Position numbers and translations under genes: made by a program
Origin: a virus
Reading direction: 5' to 3' (one strand)
IMG/VR virus record: IMGVR_UViG_3300031774_000078
Location: 1 to 31,812 of that record
Length of the DNA stretch: 31,812 nt
In this document: piece after piece, positions 22,361 to 29,814 of the stretch
Layout: each line of letters begins with the position of its first letter
Position numbering within the stretch: position 1 is the first letter of the stretch
Notes under the pieces: generated by a model
The model's database searches: none
Seen by the model: the letters and a program-made list of their open reading frames with translations, nothing else
Told to the model about the DNA's origin: nothing

Positions 22361-23373
22361 TTCTTAGTCCTTTCGGTGACCTTCATGGTCGAATAGCTGC
22401 TTTCAACAAAATACTTGGCATATAGTTCTGGGTGCTCTTCCTTGAACAGGGTTGAGCTAAACGTAGACTTGTCAATTCTTGACATCGACACAGAGAACCT
22501 GTCGCCCCGAGCAGCCTTTGACCCCTTCATCCTTAACCTAACCTCATTCTGGAGGCGCTCAAATTCAGACGACCACTTCTTCTTCTCTGCCTGTGCGTTC
22601 ATTCGCTCCTGTAGAAGCGACTCAAATGGCTCGTCGATGTCGGACTCGCCCTCATATCTATTCCAGATTTCATATATACAATCCTTGGTCTCTTTCTTAT
22701 GGTCAGCCCTCGGAGCCTCCTTGCCCTCGATATGAGTATTCCACCAGTCCTGTAGTATTGGAACACAGGTCTCCTCATACCAATCGCTTTTTTCAAGCTT
22801 ATAGGACCAAAACCTCATAGACCTGTTCTCAATGCACTCCGCAACCGAAACCTTGTCTGAGTTCACCAGCCTCCAAACCTCTTCGGGAGCCTTAAAGCCA
22901 GCCACAATGAAGCCGTCTAGAGATGGTCTGCAGAACCAGTTGTGCCGACTCTGCAACTCAACTCTAGTCGGCACGCTCTTTGTCCAACTATCCCCCCTGT
23001 AGCCCATCGTCTTTATTTCCAGACCATAAACCTTGCCGTCCAGCACGCCTTCACCATCAATACTGCCATGGAAGTTCGGAAAGTCGTCCCTTCGATACAT
23101 GTCTAGAAAGCATTCTGAGAACTTTGCGTCGTAGTAGCTGGACACATAGTCTCTACAGAGTGGCTCTGCAAGCGTGCCTCTTTCAAGCGCCTCGCCGGTC
23201 TTCTGGGGCTTCTCTCCAAGGTTATGGTGCTGTCTTATTATCTTCTTAGATGACCAGACATCAACCTCAGAGCCAAACCCTGGATCGAAATCTAAGGGGA
23301 TTCTCCCGCTGAGTATCACGGGAACATCACTGCCACCGATGGACTCAGATCTTCTCGAAAGCCAACTATCCAT
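22357..23373 (-). CDS. YqaJ/lambda exonuclease-family recombination nuclease
   Basis: The product is 338 residues. PD-(D/E)XK landmarks are in order: IGGSDVPVIL (12-21), ALERGTLAEP with Glu70, SIDGEGVLDGKVYGLEIKT with Asp106, Glu119 and Lys121, and VELQSRHNWF with Gln141. This is the usual arrangement of the YqaJ/lambda exonuclease family, which processively digests the 5' strand of duplex ends and loads the annealing protein. Residues 240-338 form a basic helical extension. The gene overlaps its neighbours by 4-8 nt, fitting one operon. Assignment is strong; trimeric ring assembly is inferred from the family. Confidence 0.82.
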   Translation of the reverse strand: MDSWLSRRSESIGGSDVPVILSGRIPLDFDPGFGSEVDVWSSKKIIRQHHNLGEKPQKTGEALERGTLAEPLCRDYVSSYYDAKFSECFLDMYRRDDFPNFHGSIDGEGVLDGKVYGLEIKTMGYRGDSWTKSVPTRVELQSRHNWFCRPSLDGFIVAGFKAPEEVWRLVNSDKVSVAECIENRSMRFWSYKLEKSDWYEETCVPILQDWWNTHIEGKEAPRADHKKETKDCIYEIWNRYEGESDIDEPFESLLQERMNAQAEKKKWSSEFERLQNEVRLRMKGSKAARGDRFSVSMSRIDKSTFSSTLFKEEHPELYAKYFVESSYSTMKVTERTKK

Positions 23374-23587
23374 TAGGCTTGCCTCCTCTCGAGTACGGAT
23401 TTACCTCAAGGTCAGACTCCGTAAGACCAGATATGTGCTGCTTCTCATAAGCTATGTCTGCTCTCTGCATCGCAATTGAGGCAACTGCAACAAGTCCATC
23501 AATGGTCAAGTCTTTACCGAGGACCGATCTTGCAAGATCAAAGGCCCAGACCACCTCCTCCGACACGCTTTGGTTAAATTGATTCAT
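23366..23587 (-). CDS. Small helical protein of the recombination operon, unknown
   Basis: The product is 73 residues from the ATG at 23587, chosen because a G-rich GGGGTGG lies upstream and longer frames would run far into the XRE gene. It is mostly helical (SEEVVWAFDLARSVLGK, GLVAVASIAMQRADIAYEK) with a polar C-terminus ending GGKPNG. It overlaps the XRE gene by 14 nt and the exonuclease by 8 nt, indicating coupled translation. No known motif is visible; it may be a small regulator or exonuclease partner. Confidence 0.55.
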   Translation of the reverse strand: MNQFNQSVSEEVVWAFDLARSVLGKDLTIDGLVAVASIAMQRADIAYEKQHISGLTESDLEVNPYSRGGKPNG

Positions 23588-23828
23588 CAACCACCCCGCT
23601 AATATCAAAGGAGTCACTAAACATAACCCACGATGGGCTAACATTAAGAGCTCCACATACTTTCACGACATCAACAACGAGCAAGGGCTTCTCCCTGAAA
23701 AACTCGCCTATTTGCCATTCACTGAGCCCTGCGGACTCGCCAATGTTTTTTCTGCTGGCATCCCTCGCAGACATCACAGCCTTTAATCGAAATCTAATCC
23801 TAGACTCCAGAGATTCAAAATCAGTCAT
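23574..23828 (-). CDS. XRE (Cro/CI)-type helix-turn-helix regulator
   Basis: The product is 84 residues with AAAGGAG upstream. The sequence IRFRLKAVMSARDASRKNIGESAGLSEWQIGEFFREKP has the five-helix XRE layout, with the recognition helix near SEWQIGEFF (about residues 36-44), followed by a Val-rich helix and LNVSPSWVM, a common XRE ending. It lacks a long C-terminal oligomerisation or peptidase domain, so it is closer in size to Cro than to CI. As the first gene of the leftward operon facing a divergent control region, it likely autoregulates and may control the rightward replication genes. Confidence 0.75.
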   Translation of the reverse strand: MTDFESLESRIRFRLKAVMSARDASRKNIGESAGLSEWQIGEFFREKPLLVVDVVKVCGALNVSPSWVMFSDSFDISGVVDESI

Positions 23829-23848
23829 ATTGACTCCTTTCAGAACAA

Positions 23849-23877
23849 CCTATACCAGCAGATGTTTGCCATATCAA
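23849..23877 (-). promoter_or_regulatory. Leftward sigma-70 promoter for the XRE-recombination operon
   Basis: Reading on the minus strand, TTGATA (23877-23872, five of six to TTGACA), a 17-nt spacer and TATAGG (23854-23849, four of six to TATAAT) lie 21 nt before the XRE start codon, with AAAGGAG in between. Confidence 0.55.
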
Positions 23878-23878
23878 T

Positions 23879-23923
23879 AAAAAGTTGGGCTAAATTTATT
23901 ATTGTTGGATTAAGCAACTTTTT
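23879..23923. promoter_or_regulatory. Inverted repeat in the divergent control region, candidate operator
   Basis: AAAAAGTTG (23879-23887) is the exact reverse complement of CAACTTTTT (23915-23923), separated by 27 AT-rich bases. The arms can be extended with a short bulge (CTAAAT against ATTAAG). It directly borders the leftward -35 box and lies upstream of the rightward initiator gene. It could be an operator for the XRE protein, an initiator-binding site or part of a replication origin. No clear rightward sigma-70 promoter was found. Confidence 0.45.
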
Positions 23924-23958
23924 CTTGCAAAGATTCTTCAGGTATGGGTTAGTTCCGT

Positions 23959-24633
23959 ATGCCTAAGCAATCGAAATGGATCAAGTACGACGTGACAATG
24001 ATTGAGAACAATCGTGAATCCTGGGTTTTTCTGACATGGTTTCTTTCCGTTGCCAAGGGCTTCGATTACGGGGTGGTTCCTCACGACAAGATTGACTCTG
24101 ACTCCTTTATGGTTTCATCGGGGTTTAATATTGAGCAGGCGAAGGACCAGTTTCGGGCGGCACTTGTCGAGGGTTCTGTCGTTTATTGCTCGATTTCTGC
24201 GCCGACCCCAGGTCGAGGCTCTAAGGTAAGGACCGTCGAAGGTTGGAGGCTCGTTGGTTGGGATGAGATTATGCCTGATCGAAGGGTGGTTAAGAGGTCT
24301 GTTGATCCATTGCCTATGCCTCCATTCTCATTCTATACACGAGGCGGCACGCCGGTCCAGTCAAAGGCAATCAGTATCGTTGATGTTGTTAATAAGTGTA
24401 TCGAATGCATGACCGTAGGAGGCAAGCGCACGCGAGTGATTTCACTTGATGCTGTTTCCATGGACATTATTCAAAAGCTGGTTAAGGAGCATGGTGCAGA
24501 GACCGTTTACAATGCGCTTGATAAGTGCGGCGGAGCTTCTAGACCTGCATACATGCTTAAGAAGGTGATGTCTGGAGGGTCTTCGTCCTCCAGGTCTAGC
24601 GTTCCATCAAGAGAGGAGTGGTTAAAGGGATGA
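23959..24633 (+). CDS. Replication initiator-like protein, first gene of the replication operon
   Basis: The product is 224 residues. The N-terminus is compact and helical (WIKYDVTMIENNRESWVFLTWFLSVAKGFDYG), followed by a winged-helix-like stretch (IEQAKDQFRAALVEGSVVYCSI), a Pro/Ser-rich linker, a helical C-terminal domain (about 150-205) and a Ser-rich tail. Phage initiators of the lambda O type have a DNA-binding N-domain, a linker and a helicase-contacting C-domain. The gene order initiator, DnaC-like, DnaB-like supports that reading. It overlaps the loader gene in ATGA. The ribosome binding site is weak. Function is inferred mostly from context. Confidence 0.55.
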   Translation: MPKQSKWIKYDVTMIENNRESWVFLTWFLSVAKGFDYGVVPHDKIDSDSFMVSSGFNIEQAKDQFRAALVEGSVVYCSISAPTPGRGSKVRTVEGWRLVGWDEIMPDRRVVKRSVDPLPMPPFSFYTRGGTPVQSKAISIVDVVNKCIECMTVGGKRTRVISLDAVSMDIIQKLVKEHGAETVYNALDKCGGASRPAYMLKKVMSGGSSSSRSSVPSREEWLKG

Positions 24634-25283
24634 GTTGTAAGGTCTGCAGGGGGATGTTGAAAACAATTAAGGTAGAGGGTGACATGGTGTATGCGGTGGA
24701 CTGCCCTCTGTGTGTCAACGAAGCCTTGTCTCAGAGGATGTCTCTAGCAAATGTGCCCAGGCGTTATCTTAGCGTTCGATTTGAGAACAGCTTTGCAAAG
24801 GGTGACTACTCTAGTCTTTTTAAGTTCTGCGTAGAATGGTGTGAAGATCCCACCGGGTTCATAACGTTTTGTGGACCATCGGGCAGCGGTAAGACACACA
24901 CAATGTGCTGCATGGTTTCGTATTTGGTCTCAAGGGGAGTTAAAGCTAAATACTTGAGCCTTATCGAGCTTGTTGACGAGGAAAGACGAAGGATCGCTAA
25001 AAAGTCGCACGGTCAAGTTTATCTGCTAGAGTCTGCTGACGTATTGTTTGTTGACGAGCTTGGCAGTGGAATAGGCACAGACTTTGAGAGAGACATTGTG
25101 CATCGACTGGTCTCAAGGAGATATGACGACATGAAGCCGACGGTGTTCTCTACCAATTACAGGATTGGAACGGGCACCAAGGCTTCACTTGAGAATAGCG
25201 GGAAGCTAAATGCCAACACAATGTCAAGAATAGCGACATCTCGAATGTTTGAACTGATAGAAGACTATAGGGGCGGTAAATGA
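24630..25283 (+). CDS. DnaC-like helicase loader (AAA+ ATPase)
   Basis: I chose the ATG at 24630, overlapping the preceding stop; an in-frame GTG 12 nt upstream is possible. The product is 217 residues. A small zinc-finger-like N-terminus (C-x2-C at 3-6 and CPLC at 25-28) precedes an AAA+ core: Walker A GPSGSGKT (82-89), Walker B VLFVDELG (138-145), sensor-like PTVFSTNYRIG, and a final arginine-containing helix. This matches DnaC/IstB-type helicase loaders that open DnaB rings onto DNA. The gene sits directly before the DnaB-like gene and overlaps it by 4 nt. Confidence 0.82.
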   Translation: MSCKVCRGMLKTIKVEGDMVYAVDCPLCVNEALSQRMSLANVPRRYLSVRFENSFAKGDYSSLFKFCVEWCEDPTGFITFCGPSGSGKTHTMCCMVSYLVSRGVKAKYLSLIELVDEERRRIAKKSHGQVYLLESADVLFVDELGSGIGTDFERDIVHRLVSRRYDDMKPTVFSTNYRIGTGTKASLENSGKLNANTMSRIATSRMFELIEDYRGGK

Positions 25284-26575
25284 TGGACGCACTTTCTGCG
25301 GCAGAGACGAGCGTTTTAGGCGTCTGCTTTATGGCGGACAGGAGGACTGTAGCCGACATCTCCCAAAAGCTGGACCCCAACGACTTCTTTGAACCAAGAA
25401 ACCGGGCCATATTCAGCAGTATTAGAGGACTTATTGACGTCGGCGAGGACGTAAATACGGTATCAGTGCTTAACAGGCTTCAGTCTTCTGGAATTGACGT
25501 TGAGAATGTCGGTGGTCCAAACATAGAGTTCATACAGAACATTGAAAGCTCCGTGGCTACGACCCTGACCTACGGGTCTTATATTAACCTTATAAAAGAG
25601 GGCTCAAAAAAGCGAAAGACCCAAGGCTTGTTATCTCAGGCTATATCCGCACTCTCTGAACATGGCGTATCTGTGGATGAGACCATTGGAGCCCTGTTCT
25701 CTGAGATATCTTCAGGGTCATCCTCAGACGGCGTGTCAATTAAGACGCTTGGTGAGGCCGTGCAGGAGGCTCTTGGTGAGACTCGGGAGAGGTTTGAGTC
25801 TGGCAATGAGATTGTTGGGATCAAGACCGGGCTCGAGGAGCTTGACGAGTTGACAGGCGGACTAAAGCCTAAGAGAATGTACATTGTGATGGGCGGCACC
25901 GGCAGAGGCAAGACCTGTTTGGCGTTAAACATTGTGAACTGCGCAATGAGGGATGAGTTTAGGGTCCTGCATGTTTCGTTAGAGATGTCCGGGTCAGACC
26001 TTGCCAAAAGGCTAATGTCCATGAGGGCAAGAGTTGACGGGATGCGCATCGAGAACGGCAACCTCGATGGGGAGGATTTCGATAAGATCGTCTACGCCGT
26101 CGGCGAACTCAAAAGGCAGGACAAGCTTCTGTCGTTCATTGACACAAATAGCCTCACCACCTCTCAGTTGAGACGAGAGCTCATGAAGATGGATGAGTCA
26201 GAGAGACCAAATCTTATCATAATTGACTACCTTCAACTAATGAGGGGCGACACGTCGCAGTCTGGGCAGCAGACTAGGCAGCAGCAGATAGCAAAGATAA
26301 GCGCAGATCTTTTAGGTATAGCGAAAGACTTCAACGTTTGCGTAATCTCGCTTTCTCAGCAAAATAAAGAGGGCAAGGCAAGAGAGTCTGCCGATATCGA
26401 AAACGACGCCAGCGGTATCATGAAGATTGAGTACGAGGATGTAGAAGAGGGTCCAAGGCACCCTGCGCCGAACGTTGTGATAAACATGGAGAAGCATCGT
26501 TACGGGGACATGGGGAGGGCGAGAGCGACGTTCTTTAGGGCGCACCAGCTATTCGTTAACAGGAGGGATTACTAA
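25280..26575 (+). CDS. DnaB-like replicative helicase
   Basis: The product is 431 residues. The N-terminal domain (AETSVLGVCFMADRRTVADISQKLDPNDFFEPRNRAIFSSI) is the DnaB N-domain. After a linker, the RecA-like motor has IKTGLEELDELTGGLKPKRMYIV, Walker A GGTGRGKT (205-212), HVSLEMS, Walker B IIIDYLQLM (313-321) and VISLSQQNKE. The length is slightly below the usual 450-470. It would unwind the phage fork with the DnaC-like loader encoded immediately upstream; no primase or polymerase gene is visible here. Two adjacent ATGs (25280 and 25283) are possible starts. Confidence 0.92.
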   Translation: MMDALSAAETSVLGVCFMADRRTVADISQKLDPNDFFEPRNRAIFSSIRGLIDVGEDVNTVSVLNRLQSSGIDVENVGGPNIEFIQNIESSVATTLTYGSYINLIKEGSKKRKTQGLLSQAISALSEHGVSVDETIGALFSEISSGSSSDGVSIKTLGEAVQEALGETRERFESGNEIVGIKTGLEELDELTGGLKPKRMYIVMGGTGRGKTCLALNIVNCAMRDEFRVLHVSLEMSGSDLAKRLMSMRARVDGMRIENGNLDGEDFDKIVYAVGELKRQDKLLSFIDTNSLTTSQLRRELMKMDESERPNLIIIDYLQLMRGDTSQSGQQTRQQQIAKISADLLGIAKDFNVCVISLSQQNKEGKARESADIENDASGIMKIEYEDVEEGPRHPAPNVVINMEKHRYGDMGRARATFFRAHQLFVNRRDY

Positions 26576-27024
26576 TGAGCCCAGCATGTGTTTTGATATT
26601 TTGTAGTATGATATTGGAGTCGGGGATGGGCGCCGTCCAAAAATCCAGACACTCAGTTTGTGTGGAGGTTGTTTCAGAGTCAGTCAAGCAAGGCGTTGAC
26701 CCAGTGCTTTCTGCATCCGTAGCCTGGAGGGAGTCCGCATTCATTCGTGACGCAGTGTCTTCGGCTGGGGCAATTGGTCCAATGCAGGTCATTCCAAGGT
26801 TTTGGTGTAAAAAGCAGCCGTGTGATTACATTGAGGCGGGGGTGAGGGCACTAAAGCATTACACTGAAAAGTATGGTGAAAGACACGGGCTGTGCGCATA
26901 CTTTTCAGGCAAAAAATGCTCAAAGACTCCCGATGTCTCCCATTCTTACAGAGACAGGGTGCTAAACACTTACTCAAAATTCAGCCCCCACTTGTCCTAC
27001 TCGTGCGGTCAAGATGGTTGTTAG
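26575..27024 (+). CDS. Lytic transglycosylase (SLT-like) endolysin
   Basis: The product is 149 residues with its ATG overlapping the helicase stop (TAATG). The first 20 residues are hydrophobic with Cys and could be a signal or signal-anchor sequence. The SLT/goose-lysozyme motifs are clear: VAWRESAF with catalytic Glu53 and SSAGAIGPMQVIPRFW (62-77). Several cysteines (79, 83 and further on) suggest disulfides and an exported enzyme. It would cleave peptidoglycan glycan strands either at lysis or locally at DNA entry. Unusually, it is placed between replication and packaging genes rather than next to the membrane-protein cluster at 18.0-18.9 kb. Confidence 0.8.
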   Translation: MSPACVLIFCSMILESGMGAVQKSRHSVCVEVVSESVKQGVDPVLSASVAWRESAFIRDAVSSAGAIGPMQVIPRFWCKKQPCDYIEAGVRALKHYTEKYGERHGLCAYFSGKKCSKTPDVSHSYRDRVLNTYSKFSPHLSYSCGQDGC

Positions 27025-27160
27025 CATGTTTATGTCCGTTCGAGATGAGCCTGTGGTCCTCTCTATGTCCGAGATGGCTTCGTTTTGGGCTCCGGCTGCG
27101 GTAGTATCTCTAGTAGTAGTGTCTTATATCGAATGGAGGGGTAGGAATGGGCAAAGTTAA
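27014..27160 (+). CDS. Tiny single-span membrane protein between lysozyme and small terminase
   Basis: This 48-residue frame starts at ATG 27014 (alternatives 27026, 27032), overlaps the lysozyme end by 11 nt and the small terminase start by 14 nt. After about 24 polar residues it has FWAPAAVVSLVVVSYI, a membrane span, followed by EWRGRNGQS with positive charge. It fills the otherwise empty gap between its neighbours. Its position beside the endolysin suggests a holin, pinholin or lysis regulator. The start lacks a clear Shine-Dalgarno sequence, so reality as a gene is moderate. Confidence 0.5.
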   Translation: MVVSMFMSVRDEPVVLSMSEMASFWAPAAVVSLVVVSYIEWRGRNGQS

Positions 27161-27596
27161 GTCTGCAGTAAAGAAGAGAAGAGATTACGTCAAGGACATG
27201 ATTCTTGCTTACGTTCCAGACAGGACAATTGCAGTTAAGGCTGCAGAGAAATTCTCGACTACGACCAGTGCTATTTTCAATGATCTGAAGATCGTAAGAA
27301 AAGCAATGTCGGAGGACGCAAAGGAGCTTGAGAGCAGAAAGATGATAGAGCTGAAGAAGATTCAGCACATAAACTCTCTTCAGCGTGCCATGGCAACCTC
27401 AATATCTCGAGACAATTTAAACCTATTTGTGAGGCTTTCAGAGCAGTACATGAAACTCATGGACTTTAACGGAAAGTCTTCCCCAAAGGAGGCTGCTGCC
27501 GACTCTGGGGATAAGGTTAGCTCAATGACTGATGAGGAGCTAATGGATCTGATAAAGAAGTCTGGCGGCAAGTTTGATGCGGGAAGCGTCCACTAG
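27147..27596 (+). CDS. Probable small terminase subunit
   Basis: The product is 149 residues with GGAGGGG upstream, ending immediately before the large terminase gene, the classic TerS position. The basic N-terminus (KVKSAVKKRRDYVKDMILAYVPDRTIAVKAAEKFSTTTSAIFNDLKIVRKA) reads as a helix-turn-helix DNA-binding domain. A central helix (LNSLQRAM, then DNLNLFVRLSEQYMKLMDF) would support oligomerisation, and the acidic C-terminus (SSMTDEELMDLIKKSGG) would contact the large subunit or portal. No sequence family was recognised directly, so the assignment rests on layout and position. Confidence 0.7.
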   Translation: MGKVKSAVKKRRDYVKDMILAYVPDRTIAVKAAEKFSTTTSAIFNDLKIVRKAMSEDAKELESRKMIELKKIQHINSLQRAMATSISRDNLNLFVRLSEQYMKLMDFNGKSSPKEAAADSGDKVSSMTDEELMDLIKKSGGKFDAGSVH

Positions 27597-29093
27597 ATGT
27601 CCAAGAGTCGAACAGAGCTAGAGATGGCAATCAAAGAGCTTACCAAAAGAAACATGGAGAAGTCTCTGTCTTTGTTTGCCCAGCATTGCTGGCATATAGT
27701 TGAGCCCGCGACACCGTATAAGCATGGATGGCACATAGACGCAATTTGCGAGCACCTTGAGGCTGTGACTGAGGGTCGGATCAGGAACCTTGTAATCAAC
27801 ATGCCTCCCAGGCACATGAAGTCCATGCTGGTGTGCGTGTTCTGGCCATGCTGGGTATGGGCGACCAAGCCCGAGTCGAGATGGCTGTACTCTTCCTATG
27901 CGCAAAGCTTAAGCATTCGAGACTCGTTGAAGTGTAGGAGAATCATCGAAAGCAGGTGGTATCGAGAGAACTGGCCGCATGTAAAAATGAACCTAGACCA
28001 AAACCAGAAGGCGAGGTTTGAAAACTCTCATACAGGATACAGGGTCTCCACTTCTGTTGGCGGCTCAGCTACTGGCGAGGGTGGAGACTTTATCGTCTGC
28101 GATGACCCTCACAAGGTTGGTGATGTCCCTTCCGAAAGAATACGAGAGCAGGTTGTTAACTGGTGGAATGAGGAGATGTCAACCCGAGGGAATGACCCCA
28201 AAAAGGTCGCCAAGGTAATTGTGGCTCAGCGCGTACATGAGAATGACCTCTGCGGGTACGTCTTGCAGCAGGGTGGATATGAGCTCCTTTGCCTTGCCGC
28301 TGAGTTTGACGGACATCGCTCTGAAACCTCTCTCGGATGGAAAGACCCCCGTGACCGAGAGGGCGACCTTCTCTGGAACGAGCGTTTTGGGCAGGAGGAG
28401 TTGGATGAGCTTAAGAAGCGACTTGGGGCATATGCGGCCGCAGCTCAGCTTCAGCAGAGACCTGCCCCATCGGGCGGTGGGCTGTTTAAGGAGGAGTGGT
28501 GGAGGTTCTGGGACGAGTTTCCGGCATCAATGGATGAAATCATTCAGAGTTGGGACATGGCCTTTAAATCCAGCGCAAAGGGATCGTTTGTCGTGTGTCA
28601 GGTATGGGGTCGAATTGGCTCTCAGTTCTACCTACTTGACCAGGTCAGAAAAAGGATGTCATTTCCGCAAACAGTGACCTCGTTCAAAGAGATGTACGCC
28701 AAGTGGCCGTCCACAATGGCGATACTTGTTGAGGACAAGGCAAATGGTCCAGCCATCATTGATACGCTTAAGGGACAGATACCGGGTATAATACCAGTCA
28801 CACCCGATGGGTCTAAGATTGCTAGGGCAAGCGCAATCAGCGCACTGATTGAGGCTGGGGATGTACTTATACCCAATCCTAAGCATCACCCATGGGTTGT
28901 AGACTTCCTGCGGGAGTGCGGTTCATTCCCAGTAGGACCAAATGATGACCAGGTGGACGCAATGAGCCAGGGACTTGAAAGGCTAAGGAGGCAAATACAG
29001 GCAGGTCTTTTTGGAATACGTCGCGGACACCTTAAAAGGAATAAAAATGAGAGTATCAGCAGAATTCATAATGCTTCAAAGGGAAATACATAG
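27597..29093 (+). CDS. Large terminase subunit (packaging ATPase-nuclease)
   Basis: The product is 498 residues starting at the base after the small subunit's stop. The ATPase domain has a Walker A-like PPRHMKS (70-76), Walker B FIVCDDP (165-171) and a following coupling region. The RNase H-like nuclease domain has SWDMAFK with Asp320, LVEDKANG with Glu379/Asp380, and DDQVDAMSQ with Asp451/Asp454. This is the two-domain motor that drives DNA into the prohead and cuts concatemers. The C-terminal 40 residues are basic. The 3' end is overlapped by a 46-codon membrane ORF with a strong ribosome binding site. Confidence 0.93.
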   Translation: MSKSRTELEMAIKELTKRNMEKSLSLFAQHCWHIVEPATPYKHGWHIDAICEHLEAVTEGRIRNLVINMPPRHMKSMLVCVFWPCWVWATKPESRWLYSSYAQSLSIRDSLKCRRIIESRWYRENWPHVKMNLDQNQKARFENSHTGYRVSTSVGGSATGEGGDFIVCDDPHKVGDVPSERIREQVVNWWNEEMSTRGNDPKKVAKVIVAQRVHENDLCGYVLQQGGYELLCLAAEFDGHRSETSLGWKDPRDREGDLLWNERFGQEELDELKKRLGAYAAAAQLQQRPAPSGGGLFKEEWWRFWDEFPASMDEIIQSWDMAFKSSAKGSFVVCQVWGRIGSQFYLLDQVRKRMSFPQTVTSFKEMYAKWPSTMAILVEDKANGPAIIDTLKGQIPGIIPVTPDGSKIARASAISALIEAGDVLIPNPKHHPWVVDFLRECGSFPVGPNDDQVDAMSQGLERLRRQIQAGLFGIRRGHLKRNKNESISRIHNASKGNT

Positions 29094-29187
29094 TAGCCAA
29101 ATCGACATTCCAGAGGTAATGCTCTTCTCCTCCATTGCGGTAACGGCAATCTACCTGGTGAGGTATGGGCAGCACACGAGGCGTTAA
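29047..29187 (+). CDS. Tiny single-span membrane protein overlapping the terminase end
   Basis: This 46-residue frame starts at ATG 29047 with AAAGGA (29035-29040) at 6-nt spacing, a good ribosome binding site, and overlaps the large terminase gene by 47 nt in another frame. About 23 polar residues precede VMLFSSIAVTAIYLV, a membrane span, then the basic RYGQHTRR. Layout and size resemble the other tiny membrane ORF at 27014-27160. Function is unknown; a lysis-timing or membrane-associated packaging role is conceivable. The remaining 29188-29305 gap shows no gene, only short G/C-rich stretches. Confidence 0.55.
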   Translation: MRVSAEFIMLQREIHSSQIDIPEVMLFSSIAVTAIYLVRYGQHTRR

Positions 29188-29305
29188 CCTCCAGCTCTTA
29201 ATTACAGTGGACGGTATTTCTAGAAGATTGCCATGGGCTAATGTATGAATAGCCACCTACCCCCAAGATGGGCAGAATCAAACCAAACAATCAAAGGTTG
29301 GACCT

Positions 29306-29626
29306 ATGGACACATTAATGTATCAAGAAAAGGCAGTCAGGACGGTAAACCGATCCCTGACCGAAAAACAGTCGCTAACAAACATGTGCATGGGGCTCGC
29401 TGGTGAGTCCGGCGAACTGATTGACCACATAAAAAAGCACGTATTCCATGACCATCCAATGGACCGAGAGTATGTAAAGGCAGAGCTCGGGGACATAATT
29501 TGGTATATAGCCTGCCTCTCAGACACGCTGGGGATAAGCCTAGACGACGTCTGCAGAAGCAACATCTCGAAACTAGAGTCAAGGTACCCAGACGGATTTA
29601 GCCCTGAAATGAGTAAGAGTAGATGA
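29306..29626 (+). CDS. MazG-like nucleotide pyrophosphohydrolase
   Basis: The product is 106 residues. The all-alpha NTP pyrophosphatase signature is present: NMCMGLAGESGELIDHI with Glu34 and Glu37, and VKAELGDIIWYIACLSD with Glu60 and Asp63, the metal-binding acids, followed by SKLESRYPDGF, a common MazG-family ending. Phage MazG-like enzymes hydrolyse nucleotides such as dUTP or dCTP and are proposed to modulate stringent-response pools; the substrate here is not readable. It shares the ATGA overlap with the next gene. No strong Shine-Dalgarno sequence is evident. Confidence 0.85.
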   Translation: MDTLMYQEKAVRTVNRSLTEKQSLTNMCMGLAGESGELIDHIKKHVFHDHPMDREYVKAELGDIIWYIACLSDTLGISLDDVCRSNISKLESRYPDGFSPEMSKSR

Positions 29627-29814
29627 GAGTGCTAATTGAAATCGACTCAGACATGGTTGACTGGATTGACAATCAGGTCCTCGAGCTTGGGCTGGATGAG
29701 GGCAGCGCCGGAAAGAGGGCGCCATACCTTAGGGGGCAGCTAATAAAGCTGGCTCTTATGAGCGGCGGACTCTACGCAGGCTCCATAAAGGAATTTCTTG
29801 AGTCACGTAATTAA
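29623..29814 (+). CDS. Small RHH-like protein, unknown
   Basis: The product is 63 residues with its ATG overlapping the MazG stop (ATGA). The opening MRVLIEIDSDMVDWID, a helix, then KRAPYLRGQLIKLALMSGG resembles a ribbon-helix-helix layout and, by eye, the proteins encoded at 6307-6627 and 6590-7045. It may regulate or accompany the MazG-like gene. Its 3' end overlaps the convergent adenine methyltransferase gene by 12 nt, with no terminator between. Confidence 0.55.
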   Translation: MRVLIEIDSDMVDWIDNQVLELGLDEGSAGKRAPYLRGQLIKLALMSGGLYAGSIKEFLESRN

